Source: CAWEDP01 sp963807925 (GTDB taxonomy: Bacteria; Acidobacteriota; Vicinamibacteria; Vicinamibacterales; CAVVIG01). From it: DNA of 64,000 bases. A model generated the notes under the pieces. The model was not told where the DNA came from, made no database searches, and saw only the letters and a list, made by a program, of their open reading frames with translations. Shown here piece after piece: positions 28,801 to 37,020 of this stretch. Location of the stretch: NCBI GenBank assembly GCA_963807925.1, contig CAWEDP010000002.1, positions 2,852,001-2,916,000 on the forward strand, written 5' to 3'. Numbering within the stretch: the first letter of the stretch is position 1; every line of letters starts with the position of its first letter. The translations under genes and the position numbers were made by a program.

Positions 28801-28881
28801 ACCGGATCGGCGGCCTGGCTGGCGCCGACCTCCGTGATGACCGCGAGGATCGCCAAGATCACGGTACAGTGGGACTTCTGA
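25816..28881 (+). CDS. TonB-dependent receptor, Oar-like
   Basis: A 1021-residue outer-membrane receptor. GGAGAGGAAGGTG stands just before the ATG at 25816; the same 13 bases precede the paralogue at 29183. Signal peptide MRNYLPWVAGVGLAILLLPG; carboxypeptidase-regulatory-like domain (GVVKDTSGAVLPGVTVEVAS, about 30-115); plug (VVDVQSAKRQQT to GGLGENEVGGPAMNIVPRTG); then the barrel, ending KITVQWDF with the aromatic terminal residue needed for outer-membrane insertion. Extracellular loops carry Cys pairs (CGAGSSTASPETSSC, CTAGC). It would bind and import a large nutrient; the ligand is unknown. Together with the gene at 29183 it forms a tandem duplicated pair separated by two terminators. Confidence 0.93.
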   Translation: MRNYLPWVAGVGLAILLLPGPVYSQESSAEIAGVVKDTSGAVLPGVTVEVASPELIEKVRSVVTDGSGQYRIVSLRPGLYSVTFTLTGFSTVKKEGVQLTSGVVTTISADMKVGAVEETITVTGETPVVDVQSAKRQQTITSDMLTSIPTARASNAILTLIPSMVQSGGNNVNVQLQPGMIVFGGRGGRSNEGRLQLDGLNTGASVNGGGVSGYTADIQNAQEVTMAPSGGLGENEVGGPAMNIVPRTGGNSYKFYTYGSFTGDKLQGSNYTSELQAAGLRAPGAQNRLWDVSGSSGGPIVKDRVWYYTTLRQRGNYQDVVGMYYNLNAGDVTKWTYVPADGQNGRPLEPAVSQSHTPVQPLARLTLQAGQRNKVNLFWDEQKSGNNCGAGSSTASPETSSCSKGEFQRVQQATWTMTATSRLLLEAGVGTYLSDWGGKERDGNKRDLINVVEQCTAGCPTNGNIPNLSYHGQATWLTDWIGAHTWRASASYVTGAHNMKFGYQGAFHVDDRLNTTPANMTFRFNNGIPNQITENLDPFQYRSRVRYNAFYAQDSWTRNRLTLQGAIRYDHSWSYYPEQSIGPTRFLTDAIVFPESQGVIGYNDVTPRAGVAYDVFGTGKTALKFNVGRYLEAAVNDNGVYSRLAPSSRIATSASRSWTDANGNFTPDCDLSSVAQQDNRPSGGDFCGAITASTFGRPTAVTSVDPRVLQGWGVRPGDWQIGATLQQQVLPRVSFEAGYVRRWLTNFYVTDNRLVSPGDFTQFSVVAPTDPRLPGSGGYTIPGLYDVSPALFGQTDNLITLASDYGTISSVYNGLELSVSARIKGGLNLQAGSSLGSQVIDSCAVRSQLPEQSASNSPITGGIAYSPLNPYCRTAPGFTNRVTALGSYNVPKIDVQLSGTFASSPGIPLAANYSFTGSQIQSILGRPAAGNPAVVTINLVSPGQVWGDRLNELDFRVGKNVRMGRGRGLIALDLYNALNRNSAITNNQTFNPAVTTGSAAWLAPTSVMTARIAKITVQWDF

Positions 28882-28923
28882 GAGCGGCGGCTGGAGGCAT
28901 CGGGAAGCCGGCCGGCTGCTGGA

Positions 28924-28947
28924 GGCCCGCTTGTGCGGGCCGTTTTC
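28924..28947 (+). terminator. Rho-independent terminator after the 25816 receptor
   Basis: GGCCCGC-TTGT-GCGGGCC, a 7-bp perfect stem with a 4-base loop followed by GTTTTC, 42 bases after the receptor stop. Confidence 0.8.
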
Positions 28948-28992
28948 GGGCTTCAGCCAGAGTCTAGCCGCATTACCGACAAATTGGATCGA

Positions 28993-29034
28993 GGGGCGCG
29001 CGTCCGCCCAAAAAGCGGGCGCGCGCCCCTTTTT
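28993..29034 (+). terminator. Second, stronger Rho-independent terminator
   Basis: A 10-bp stem GGGGCGCGCG with its complement at 29020-29029, an inner partial CCC/GGG pairing around AAAAA, and a T5 run. It gives a double termination barrier between the two receptor genes. Confidence 0.85.
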
Positions 29035-29037
29035 CGT

Positions 29038-29066
29038 TTGACAGGCCGGCTTCAGGCGTCGATGAT
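29038..29066 (+). promoter_or_regulatory. Candidate sigma-70-type promoter of the 29183 receptor
   Basis: TTGACA at 29038-29043, a 17-base spacer and GATGAT at 29061-29066 (four of six matches to TATAAT), immediately after the terminator and about 115 bases before the ATG. The -35 is perfect; the -10 is moderate. Confidence 0.35.
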
Positions 29067-29182
29067 CCCTCCTGCTTACATAGTTCTTATGTATTAGTCG
29101 CGGCGCGCTTATCGTCCAACCGCCGAGTTCTTAGGAATCTGCCTCACGACGCGAGAACCCTTTTGGAGAGGAAGGTGACGTT

Positions 29183-32100
29183 ATGCGTGAGTCCTTGAAG
29201 AGGGTGCTGCTTGCCGCAGCCATCTGTCTGCTGCCGGCGGCGGCTCTTGCACAATCCTCGTCGATCACCGGCGTCGCCAAGGACTCGTCCGGCGCCGTGG
29301 TGCCGGGCGTGACGGTCGAAGCGGCCAGCGACGTCCTGATCGAGAAAGTGAAAACCGCCGTCACCGACGGCACGGGCCAGTACCGGATCATCGACCTGCG
29401 GCCGGGCACCTACACCGTCACCTTCTCGCTGGCCGGGTTCAACACCGTCAAGCGCGAAGGCATCGTGCTGTCGTCCGACTTCGTCGCGTCGGTCAACGCC
29501 GAGATGAAGGTCGGAGCGCTGTCGGAAACCATCACCGTCGCCGGCGAGACGCCGATCGTCGACGTGCAGAGCGCCAAACGCGTGCGCACGCTCGACAACG
29601 ATCTGATCCAGTCGCTTCCCGCCGCGAAGGGCTATGCCAGCCTCATGCTGCTGATTCCCTCGATGGTGCAGAGCGGCGGGGGCATTCCGAACGTGCAGCT
29701 CACGCCCGGCATGGTCGTGTTCGGCGGCCAGGGCGGGCGCGGCAACGAGGGTCGCGTGCAGGTGGACGGCCTCAACACCGGGGCGTCGCTCAACGGCGGC
29801 GGCGTCTCCGGCTACCGGCAGGACACCGAGAACGCCGCGGAAATCGCGATGGCGACCGCCGGCGGCCTGGGCGAGACCGAGGTCGGCGGGCCGACGATGA
29901 ACGTCGTGCCCAAGACCGGCGGCAACCGGTTCACCGGGCACTATTTCGGGACCGGCCTCAAAGGCGGCATGCAGAGCGACAACTTCACGCAGCGGCTCGT
30001 CGACGCCGGGCTGCGGCGACCCAACCACACCAACTACATCTACGACACGAGCGTGTCGAGCGGCGGCCCGATCATCAAGGACCGTCTGTGGTACTACGCG
30101 CTGGTGTACTACCGCGGTCAGGGCAACGACATCTCGATGTTCCGCAACCTCAACGCGGGCGATCTGGGCAAGTGGACCTACCTGGCGGCGGACGGCCAGG
30201 ACGGCCGGCCGCTCATCGGATCCAAGAGCGACAGCAACGGTCCGCTGCAGCCGAACACTCGTCTCACGTTCCAGCCGACCCAGCGCAACCGTCTCAACCT
30301 GTTCTGGGACGAGCAGCCCAGCAGTGACAGCATCGGCCAGGGCAGCACCACGACGGCACCCGAGACCGGCGGATGGAACCACGGGTTCCAGCGCGTGCAG
30401 CAGGCGAAATGGACGTCCACCACGACCAACAAGCTGCTCCTCGAAGCCGGCATCGGCACGTATCTCTCCAACTGGAACACGCGCGAGTCGCCGTTCAACG
30501 ATCGCCGCTTCATTGCGGTGACCGAACAGTGCCCGGCGTCCACCGGCTGCGCGGACAACGGCGGCATCGCCGGCCTCGTGTATCGCGGAGAGAACAGCTG
30601 GAGCGCGGACTGGATCGGCGCGCACACCTGGAACGCCGCGGCGTCCTACATCACCGGCGCCAACACGATGAAGTTCGGCTACCAGGGCGCCTACCACACC
30701 GATAACCGGGCGCCCGGAGGCAACGATCTGTCCTTCCGCGTCCAGAACGGCGCGCCCAACCAATTGACCGAGTACATCAACTACTTCCGCACCTATTCGC
30801 GCGTCCGCTACAACGCGCTGTACGCCCAGGACCAGTGGACCCGCGGCCGGCTGACGCTGCAGGGCGCGGTGCGGTTCGACCATTCGTGGAGCTACTATCC
30901 CGAGCAGTCGATCGGCGGCGTGACCTTCCTGCCGGCGGTGACCACCTTCCCCGAGTCGAAGGGCGTTCTCGGCTACAACGACGTCACACCCCGGATGGGC
31001 GCCGCGTTCGACCTGTTCGGCGACGGCAAGACCGCGCTCAAGGTCAACGCCGGGCGGTATCTCGAAGCCGCCGTCAACGGCAACGGGAACTACTCGGAGC
31101 TCCTGCCCGCCGCCGCTTCGCGCATTCCCAGGTCCGTGACGCGGACCTGGACCGACGCGAACGGCAACTACGTGCCCGACTGCGATCTGACCAACATCAG
31201 GTCCCAGGACCTCCGGAGCAGCGGCGGCGACTTCTGCGGCCAGATCAGCAACCTGAGTTTCGGCCAGAGCACGCCGCAGCTCTCCTACGACCCGGAGATC
31301 ATGCAGGGCTGGGGCGTTCGGCCAGGCGACTGGCAGTTCGGCGTCACCGTTCAGCGCGAGATCGCTCCGCGCGTGTCGGTTGAGATCGGCTACACGCGCC
31401 GGTGGCTCCAGAACTTCACCGTCACCGACAACCTGGCGACGTCGGTCAGCGATTACACGCCGTACAGCGTCACCGCGCCGCTCGATCCACGGCTGCCCGG
31501 CGGCGGCGGATACGTCGTCTCCGGCCTCTACGACGTCGTCCCGACCAAGAACGGCGTGTTCGACCAATACCGGACCTACGCGCCGAACTACGGCAACCTG
31601 TACCAGATCTACAACGGCCTGGACATCAACGTGAACGCCCGGCTCCGAAACGGCATGCAGTTCCAGGCGGGCAGCAATACCGGCAAGCGCGTCACCGACT
31701 ACTGCGAGATCCGCGCGGTGCTGCCGGAACAGAGCGGCGGCTTCTCGACCGGCAGCGAAGTGCCGGCCTACAGTCCCGTGAACCCGTACTGCCACTTCGA
31801 CCCGGGCGTCGCGACGCGGGCCACCGCCGCCGGCTCCTACACCATTCCGAAGCTCGATGTCCTGCTGAGCGGCGCGTTCCAGAGCAGTCCGGGCATTCCG
31901 CTCTCGGCCAACTACGCCGTCCCGGCGGCGACGGTCGCCCAGTCGCTCGGCCGCGCGCCGTCCGGCAACGTGACCAACGTGACGATCAACCTGCTGGCGC
32001 CCGGAGCAGCCAGGGGCGAACGGGTGAATCAGCTCGACTGGCGCGTCGGCAAGGTGCTGAAGTTCGGGCGGCAGCGGGCGACGATCTCAGTCGACCTCTA

Positions 32101-32227
32101 CAACGCGCTGAACTCCGACGCCATCCTCACCTACAACCAGAGCTTCATTCCCGGCGGAAACTGGCTGGTGCCGACCTCGGTGTTGACGGCGCGGACGACG
32201 AAAATCACGCTGCAGTGGGACTTCTAG
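29183..32227 (+). CDS. TonB-dependent receptor, Oar-like
   Basis: A 1014-residue outer-membrane receptor and close paralogue of the 25816 gene. Signal peptide ESLKRVLLAAAICLLPAAAL, regulatory-like domain (GVAKDSSGAVVPGVTVEAAS, about 30-115), plug (IVDVQSAKRVRTLDNDLI, GGLGETEVGGPTMNVVPKTG), and a full barrel ending KITLQWDF. The leader GGAGAGGAAGGTG is shared with the 25816 gene, indicating duplication that included the 5' untranslated region. Loops carry a CPASTGCADNG segment where the paralogue has CTAGCPTNG. Energy comes from TonB; the ligand is unknown. It has its own terminator and is probably monocistronic. Confidence 0.93.
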   Translation: MRESLKRVLLAAAICLLPAAALAQSSSITGVAKDSSGAVVPGVTVEAASDVLIEKVKTAVTDGTGQYRIIDLRPGTYTVTFSLAGFNTVKREGIVLSSDFVASVNAEMKVGALSETITVAGETPIVDVQSAKRVRTLDNDLIQSLPAAKGYASLMLLIPSMVQSGGGIPNVQLTPGMVVFGGQGGRGNEGRVQVDGLNTGASLNGGGVSGYRQDTENAAEIAMATAGGLGETEVGGPTMNVVPKTGGNRFTGHYFGTGLKGGMQSDNFTQRLVDAGLRRPNHTNYIYDTSVSSGGPIIKDRLWYYALVYYRGQGNDISMFRNLNAGDLGKWTYLAADGQDGRPLIGSKSDSNGPLQPNTRLTFQPTQRNRLNLFWDEQPSSDSIGQGSTTTAPETGGWNHGFQRVQQAKWTSTTTNKLLLEAGIGTYLSNWNTRESPFNDRRFIAVTEQCPASTGCADNGGIAGLVYRGENSWSADWIGAHTWNAAASYITGANTMKFGYQGAYHTDNRAPGGNDLSFRVQNGAPNQLTEYINYFRTYSRVRYNALYAQDQWTRGRLTLQGAVRFDHSWSYYPEQSIGGVTFLPAVTTFPESKGVLGYNDVTPRMGAAFDLFGDGKTALKVNAGRYLEAAVNGNGNYSELLPAAASRIPRSVTRTWTDANGNYVPDCDLTNIRSQDLRSSGGDFCGQISNLSFGQSTPQLSYDPEIMQGWGVRPGDWQFGVTVQREIAPRVSVEIGYTRRWLQNFTVTDNLATSVSDYTPYSVTAPLDPRLPGGGGYVVSGLYDVVPTKNGVFDQYRTYAPNYGNLYQIYNGLDINVNARLRNGMQFQAGSNTGKRVTDYCEIRAVLPEQSGGFSTGSEVPAYSPVNPYCHFDPGVATRATAAGSYTIPKLDVLLSGAFQSSPGIPLSANYAVPAATVAQSLGRAPSGNVTNVTINLLAPGAARGERVNQLDWRVGKVLKFGRQRATISVDLYNALNSDAILTYNQSFIPGGNWLVPTSVLTARTTKITLQWDF

Positions 32228-32278
32228 GGCAGGGCGGTTCCGGTCGTCGGCACCGATCGGAGACCGGGCAGTAGTGGG

Positions 32279-32333
32279 AAATCGGGTGGTCAGGATCGAT
32301 CGGCTGGTCGATCCCATCACCCGATTTCTTCTT
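32279..32333. terminator. Bidirectional terminator between convergent genes
   Basis: A 10-bp stem AAATCGGGTG / CACCCGATTT (32279-32288 with 32318-32327) enclosing a smaller GATCGA/TCGATC hairpin, followed by CTTCTT. A-rich and T-rich flanks suit termination on both strands; the Sco gene reading frame ends inside it. Confidence 0.65.
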
Positions 32334-33234
32334 GGGCGGGCCCTCGACCCGGAATCAACGCCTCTCCATCACGTTCTGCACGAGGTCTGCCAGCTGCTTC
32401 GCCGAGTACCTGGTTCCCTTCCAGGTTCGCGGCCAGCCGCCCGCGCCGATCGATCACGACCGTGCCGAAAGAGTGCACGAGCAGGCCCTCGTCCTTCCAG
32501 AACTCGACCCCGAAGCGTCCTGCGATACGCCGAACCTCCTCGACCGGCCCGGTGAGGAAGTGCCAGTTCGGATTGCTCGTCCAGATCTTCGCGTAGTCGG
32601 CGAGGGCGTCGTTCACGTCGTGCTCGGGATCGATGGCGATGGTCAGCAGCACCAGGTCGCGCCCCATTCGATCGGCGAATCGCTTCTGGAGCTGACCGAA
32701 GTTGCTGGCGAGCCTGAAGCAGTAGGCGGGGTTCGGGCACCGAAGATAGACGAAGGTAACAGCAACCACTTCACCCGCCAGCGACGAAAGAACCACCGGC
32801 TTCTGATGCTGGTCGGTGAGCAGGAAATCCGGCACCGCCTCGCCGACGGCCAGAGGCCGGACGGCTCGATCGCCCGCCGCCAGGCGGTTCAGGAGCGTGA
32901 GGCGCCGCAGTTCCAGCGGCTCCTGCTCCAGGTTTTCGTACGCGCGAACGCGAATCTCCTCGGCGCGCGACGCCGCGCCGTCGACGACGTAGACGAAATC
33001 GATCGCGGCGCCTGGCTTCAGCCCCTTCAGCATCGCCGCCGAGCGGACCGTGAACGGCATCGCCATCGCATCCATGAATCCCGGCGCCTTCTCCGTGGAA
33101 ACGACCATCGTCCGGGCCGCCTCGTCCACTTTGAGGACGACGCCCCGCATCGCGTGCCGCTCTTCGGCGACGAGCGTCACGGCGGCGGCAGCGAGCGCGA
33201 CAACGGCGGACAGCGCGGCAATCCCTGGTCTCAT
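32317..33234 (-). CDS. CusF-like domain fused to Sco/SenC-type copper chaperone (probable frameshift near its end)
   Basis: A 305-residue exported protein (signal MRPGIAALSAVVALAAAAVTL). Residues 27-105 form a CusF-like copper-binding domain (GVVLKVDEAARTMVV, PGFMDAMAMPFTV). Residues 130-290 form a thioredoxin-fold Sco domain (VPDFLLTDQHQKPVVLSSL, VTFVYLRCPNPAYCFRL, distal HSFGTVVID). The copper Cys pair is spaced CPNPAYC (CX5C) instead of the usual CX3C. Sco proteins deliver copper to cytochrome oxidase or act as thiol reductases. The last 20 residues look wrong: removing one G near 32406 gives the family-like end YSAKQLADLVQNVMERR with a stop at 32355-32357. Its ATG overlaps the upstream stop (ATGA). 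Confidence 0.85.
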   Translation of the reverse strand: MRPGIAALSAVVALAAAAVTLVAEERHAMRGVVLKVDEAARTMVVSTEKAPGFMDAMAMPFTVRSAAMLKGLKPGAAIDFVYVVDGAASRAEEIRVRAYENLEQEPLELRRLTLLNRLAAGDRAVRPLAVGEAVPDFLLTDQHQKPVVLSSLAGEVVAVTFVYLRCPNPAYCFRLASNFGQLQKRFADRMGRDLVLLTIAIDPEHDVNDALADYAKIWTSNPNWHFLTGPVEEVRRIAGRFGVEFWKDEGLLVHSFGTVVIDRRGRLAANLEGNQVLGEAAGRPRAERDGEALIPGRGPAQEEIG

Positions 33235-35795
33235 CGGTTCGATCCTCCGAGCGTCACGCGCTTGCGATCCAGCGTCGTGACCGTGGGAGACGATTCGCGG
33301 ATCTCGATGAACTGATTCCTGCCGACGCTCGTGAAGGTCTGCCGCGTGTTCGTGGCCGGCCACCAGACCTCCAGGCTCCGAATCGAGGCCGCCTTCCCGA
33401 GACCGATGTGCTGCTCCATCGGGTTCTCCCCGAACGATCCGCTGTTCCCGACGGTTCGATAGATCGATCGCGACGTGCGGCGGCCGTCGTCTCCCGTGCT
33501 CTCGACCTCGATTTTGATCCGCGCGCCCACCGCGCCCCGGTTGCTCTTCTGGCCGACCAGGTGGACGTTGATCCAGTCGTTCCCCTGCCCCGGATTCTCG
33601 AACAGCCGCAGCGCGTGCCGGTCCGCGGGCACCGCTCCGCCGACTTCCGCGACGATGTCCTCGTCGCCGTCCCGGTCGAGGTCCGCGAAGGCGATGCCGT
33701 GGCCCTTGTGGATCTCGCCCGTGCCCGACGACGCCGTGATGCTCACGAACGTCCTGCCGCCCTTGTTCAACAGCAGCTCGTGCGGGAACACGGATGCGAA
33801 CGACGGGCTGCCCATCCCGAGGTACATGTCGAGAAACCCGTCGTTGTTCACGTCGCCGAAGTTGGCCGCCATCGGCATGTACACCTTGTCCAGGCCGACC
33901 GCCGCGCTGACGTCGCGGAACGTGCCGTCGCCGAGATTGCGGTACAGCTTCGACGTCTCGGCGTTGTGCGGCATCCCCAGGTACGTCCTGACGACCTCGT
34001 CGTCGCTGATGTAGTAGCTGTTGACGAAGATGTCGGGCCAGCCGTCGTTGTCGTAGTCGAAGAACCACGCCGCGAAGCTGCGGAACGGCGCCTGGACGCC
34101 CGCCTGCCTGCCGACCTCGGTGAACGTCCGGTTTCCGTTGTTGTGGTACAGGAAATTGCTGCCGTTGTAGTTGGAGAGATAGAAGTCGACGAACCCGTCG
34201 TTGTCGTAATCGGCCGCCACGACAGCCTTGGTGAACGCGGAGCGATCGACGCCGGCCGCATGCGAGATGTTCTCGAACGTGCCGTCCCGCCTGTTGCGGA
34301 AGAGCTCGCTGGCGCCGTTCTCGCTTCCGACGAACAGATCGAGCCATCCGTCGTTGTCGATGTCGGCCCACACCGCCGTCTGCGTCGCGGTCACCGTTTC
34401 CGCCAGGCCGCTCGGAGCCGTCACGTCGGTGAAGGTGCCGTTGCAATTGTTCCGCAGGAGCGACTTGCGCATCGGGAACTCCCACCCTCCGCGCAACACC
34501 AGGATGTCGGGGCACGAGTCGTTGTTGTAGTCGGCGTGCACCAGATTGAGACCGCCCAGCTCTTCGGCCAGGCCCGCGTCGGAGGCGCGATCGGTGAACG
34601 TGCCGTCGCCGTTGCTCCTGAAGAAATGCATCGGCTCGCATACATCCATGCTCGACGTGACGACATCCAGCCGCCCGTCGTTCTGGAAGGAGTCGACGAT
34701 GGCGCCACCTGCGAGCGAGAACGTCTTGAGACCTGCTTTGCCGGCCACGTCGGCGAAGCGGCCGATCGACTCGGTGGAAGCGAACGCCGACAGCGGAATC
34801 CGGAACGTCTCGGGCACGCCGTCCGGATAGCGGCCCTTCGCCATGTAGGCGAGGTTCAGCAGCCAGCGCCCCTCGAGGTCCGCCGGCTTGCGCGCGAGCA
34901 ACCGGTTCAGGTACTCGATCGACTTGTCCACGCTCGACGTGTCGCGGTACGCCGACGGTCCCGGCGGCGGAAACAGGCACAGGTCGCCGGGCGCCCGAAA
35001 CACGCCGTTGTCCATGCCCGCTTTCTGCAGGTAGGCGACGCCGAGCGTCTCCTCCATCATCCCCACCGCGTTGGGCAGATGCTCCTCGGCGATCCGCTGC
35101 GCCTCCGCCCATCGCCCGATCGCCTGCTCCATGCTGCCCTGGTAGCCGAGGATCTGGGCCCACGCGTACTGCCCCTGCATCGCGTCCAGCTTCGATTCGT
35201 CGGCGGCGGTCAGCGGCGTCTGATCCAGCCGCTGCAGAATCTCCGGGAGCGACTCGGTGCGCAGCTTGCAGACGGTGCGCAGGTCCCGGTTCCAGCCATC
35301 CGGCTTCGGCAGCCCGAGCAACACGGCGTCGGCTTCGTTCAACCCGGCGACCGGAAGCGTGATCTGCACGGCGCCGCTCGCGGTGGCGGCCAGGACGCGC
35401 GCCGGGTTGTTGTCGTCCTGAAACGACGGCGCGTCGGCATCGCCGAGCACCTCGACGATGGCGAAACCGGTGGGAATGCGGACGATGCCGCTGGTCAGCC
35501 CGATGGCGACATTCTGCAGCGCGTCCCGCAGCTCCGGCCGGAGCGTGGCGGGATCCACCTTCCCCAGCGAGCCGCCGTCGGCGGCCGTCGGGTCGATGGA
35601 CCGCGCTTTCGCCAGCTCGCCGAAATCGCCCCCGCGGGCCAGCTCCGCCTCGATCGCTTCGGCCTCCTCGCGCGTCGGCACGACGATCAGCCGCAGGACG
35701 AGCGCGGGAGTCTGCGGCGCCTGAAATGCGAGCGGGCGCCACGACAGCGCGAGCGCGGCCACGGCCAGGGCCAGCAGAGGGCGCGGCAGCCTCAT
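33231..35795 (-). CDS. Secreted PpiC-TPR-FG-GAP/ASPIC (CRTAC1-type) fusion protein
   Basis: An 854-residue exported protein. Signal MRLPRPLLALAVAALALSW; residues 35-115 form a parvulin-like prolyl isomerase fold (EAEAIEAELARGGDFGELAK, DGGSLGKV, GIVRIPTGFAIVEVL). A helical TPR-like region follows (about 185-325). Then come multiple FG-GAP/VCBS propeller repeats (YNNDSCPDILVLRGG, DIDNDGWLDLFVGSE, DYDNDGFVDFYLSNY, DYDNDGWPDIFVNSY, DVNNDGFLDMYLGMG, DLDRDGDEDIVAEVG), each with calcium-binding DxDxDG. The C-terminal ASPIC/UnbV domain carries GAVGARIKI and LGKAASIRSLEVWWPA. CRTAC1 proteins are exported, calcium-stabilised propellers of unclear role. It is translationally coupled to the downstream CusF-Sco gene (ATGA overlap). 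Confidence 0.85.
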   Translation of the reverse strand: MRLPRPLLALAVAALALSWRPLAFQAPQTPALVLRLIVVPTREEAEAIEAELARGGDFGELAKARSIDPTAADGGSLGKVDPATLRPELRDALQNVAIGLTSGIVRIPTGFAIVEVLGDADAPSFQDDNNPARVLAATASGAVQITLPVAGLNEADAVLLGLPKPDGWNRDLRTVCKLRTESLPEILQRLDQTPLTAADESKLDAMQGQYAWAQILGYQGSMEQAIGRWAEAQRIAEEHLPNAVGMMEETLGVAYLQKAGMDNGVFRAPGDLCLFPPPGPSAYRDTSSVDKSIEYLNRLLARKPADLEGRWLLNLAYMAKGRYPDGVPETFRIPLSAFASTESIGRFADVAGKAGLKTFSLAGGAIVDSFQNDGRLDVVTSSMDVCEPMHFFRSNGDGTFTDRASDAGLAEELGGLNLVHADYNNDSCPDILVLRGGWEFPMRKSLLRNNCNGTFTDVTAPSGLAETVTATQTAVWADIDNDGWLDLFVGSENGASELFRNRRDGTFENISHAAGVDRSAFTKAVVAADYDNDGFVDFYLSNYNGSNFLYHNNGNRTFTEVGRQAGVQAPFRSFAAWFFDYDNDGWPDIFVNSYYISDDEVVRTYLGMPHNAETSKLYRNLGDGTFRDVSAAVGLDKVYMPMAANFGDVNNDGFLDMYLGMGSPSFASVFPHELLLNKGGRTFVSITASSGTGEIHKGHGIAFADLDRDGDEDIVAEVGGAVPADRHALRLFENPGQGNDWINVHLVGQKSNRGAVGARIKIEVESTGDDGRRTSRSIYRTVGNSGSFGENPMEQHIGLGKAASIRSLEVWWPATNTRQTFTSVGRNQFIEIRESSPTVTTLDRKRVTLGGSNR

Positions 35796-35863
35796 CCAGC
35801 GATTCTATGTGAGGACGCCAGGGACCGGTATAATTCCCAGCGTCACCTCAAAGGAGAGATCAG

Positions 35864-36973
35864 ATGAGCAGGCGATGGCTGATGACGTCGGGCGGTTTCG
35901 CCGGCGCGATCGTGCTCGCAGCGCTGACGACGGCCCCGGTGGCCGGGCAGGGCCAGACCGCGGCCAAGGCGACGGCGAAGAAATACGTCCCGCCGAAGAC
36001 CCAGTGGGGCGATCCGGATATCGAGGGCGTCTGGACGAGCGACAGCGTGCGCGGCATTCCGCTGCAGCGCCCGGCCAACCTGGCGGGCAAGGCCGAACTG
36101 TCCGACGAGGAATTCGCCGCCAAGCAGAAGCGCGACGAGCAGACACGCAAGAACGCCGAGGACGCCCAGGGCTCGTTCCGCAACGACGGGGCATGGCTGA
36201 AGAAGTCCTTTCGCCAGACATCGCTGATCGTCGAACCCGCGGACGGCCGGCTGCCCCCGCTGACGCCGGAGGCGCAGAAGCGCGCCGCATCGCGCGATCG
36301 CGGCAGCTTCGGCGAAGGGCCGTTCGAGAGCTACACGGACTTCACGCTGTACGACCGCTGCATCACCCGCGGCATCGTCGGATCCGTGCTGCCGGTCGTG
36401 TACGGGAACAGCAACCGCATCCTGCAGACGCCGGGCCAGGTCGTGATCAGCTACGAGATGGTGCACGACACCCGTGTCATCCCGCTCGACAACCGCCCGC
36501 ACGTGAGCTCGAAGATCCGGGAGTACATGGGCGACTCACGGGGCCACTGGGAAGGCAACACGCTGGTCGTCGAAACGACGAACCTGACCGATCAGACGAG
36601 CATCGGTGCGAACGGCAACGGCCTGCGCCACAGCGCAGACATGAAGATCGTCGAGCGCTTCACGCGGACCGACGCCGACGTCCTCCAGTACGACATCTCG
36701 GTCGACGACCCGAAGACCTACACCCGGCCGTTCAAGATCTCGATCCCGCTGATTTCGCCGCAGGGATTCGAGCAGCTGCCGTACGAGTGTCATGAAGGCA
36801 ACTACATGCTGAGGAACGTGCTGAGCGGCGAGCGCGCCGAGGACAAAGCGCTCGAAGAGGATGCGAAGAAGGGCATCATCCGTCCGCGCAAGGGCGTCCA
36901 GCAGGGGCTCGATGCGGGCGCCCGCCCCATCGCCCGGCCCGGCACGGCCGGCGGCGAAGGCGGCCCCAGGTAG
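35864..36973 (+). CDS. Secreted hypothetical protein, full-length member of the family at 1-794
   Basis: A 369-residue exported protein. AAAGGAGAG before the ATG and the signal peptide (SRRWLMTSGGFAGAIVLAAL) fix the start. The mature part has WGDPDIEGVWTSDSVRGIP, a charged helix (ELSDEEFAAKQKRDEQTRKN), then FGEGPF, LYDRCITRG, GHWEGNTLVVET and YECHEGNYMLRN. Together with the genes at 1-794 and 5825-6643 it makes three paralogues within 37 kb. The family is frequent in Acidobacteriota next to TonB receptors and PQQ enzymes; I cannot assign a reaction. Two conserved Cys (DRC and YEC) could pair. Confidence 0.85.
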   Translation: MSRRWLMTSGGFAGAIVLAALTTAPVAGQGQTAAKATAKKYVPPKTQWGDPDIEGVWTSDSVRGIPLQRPANLAGKAELSDEEFAAKQKRDEQTRKNAEDAQGSFRNDGAWLKKSFRQTSLIVEPADGRLPPLTPEAQKRAASRDRGSFGEGPFESYTDFTLYDRCITRGIVGSVLPVVYGNSNRILQTPGQVVISYEMVHDTRVIPLDNRPHVSSKIREYMGDSRGHWEGNTLVVETTNLTDQTSIGANGNGLRHSADMKIVERFTRTDADVLQYDISVDDPKTYTRPFKISIPLISPQGFEQLPYECHEGNYMLRNVLSGERAEDKALEEDAKKGIIRPRKGVQQGLDAGARPIARPGTAGGEGGPR

Positions 36974-36992
36974 GCGAAGGACGAACCAGGCA

Positions 36993-37020
36993 GAGGGACG
37001 GCCGTTTCACGGCCTCCCTC
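36993..37020. terminator. Hairpin between convergent genes
   Basis: GAGGG and GGCCGT pair with ACGGCC and CCCTC around a TTC loop, with one small internal bulge. It lies between the stop of the 35864 gene and the end of the convergent glycosyltransferase gene, whose last codons it overlaps; it could serve both. Confidence 0.5.
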
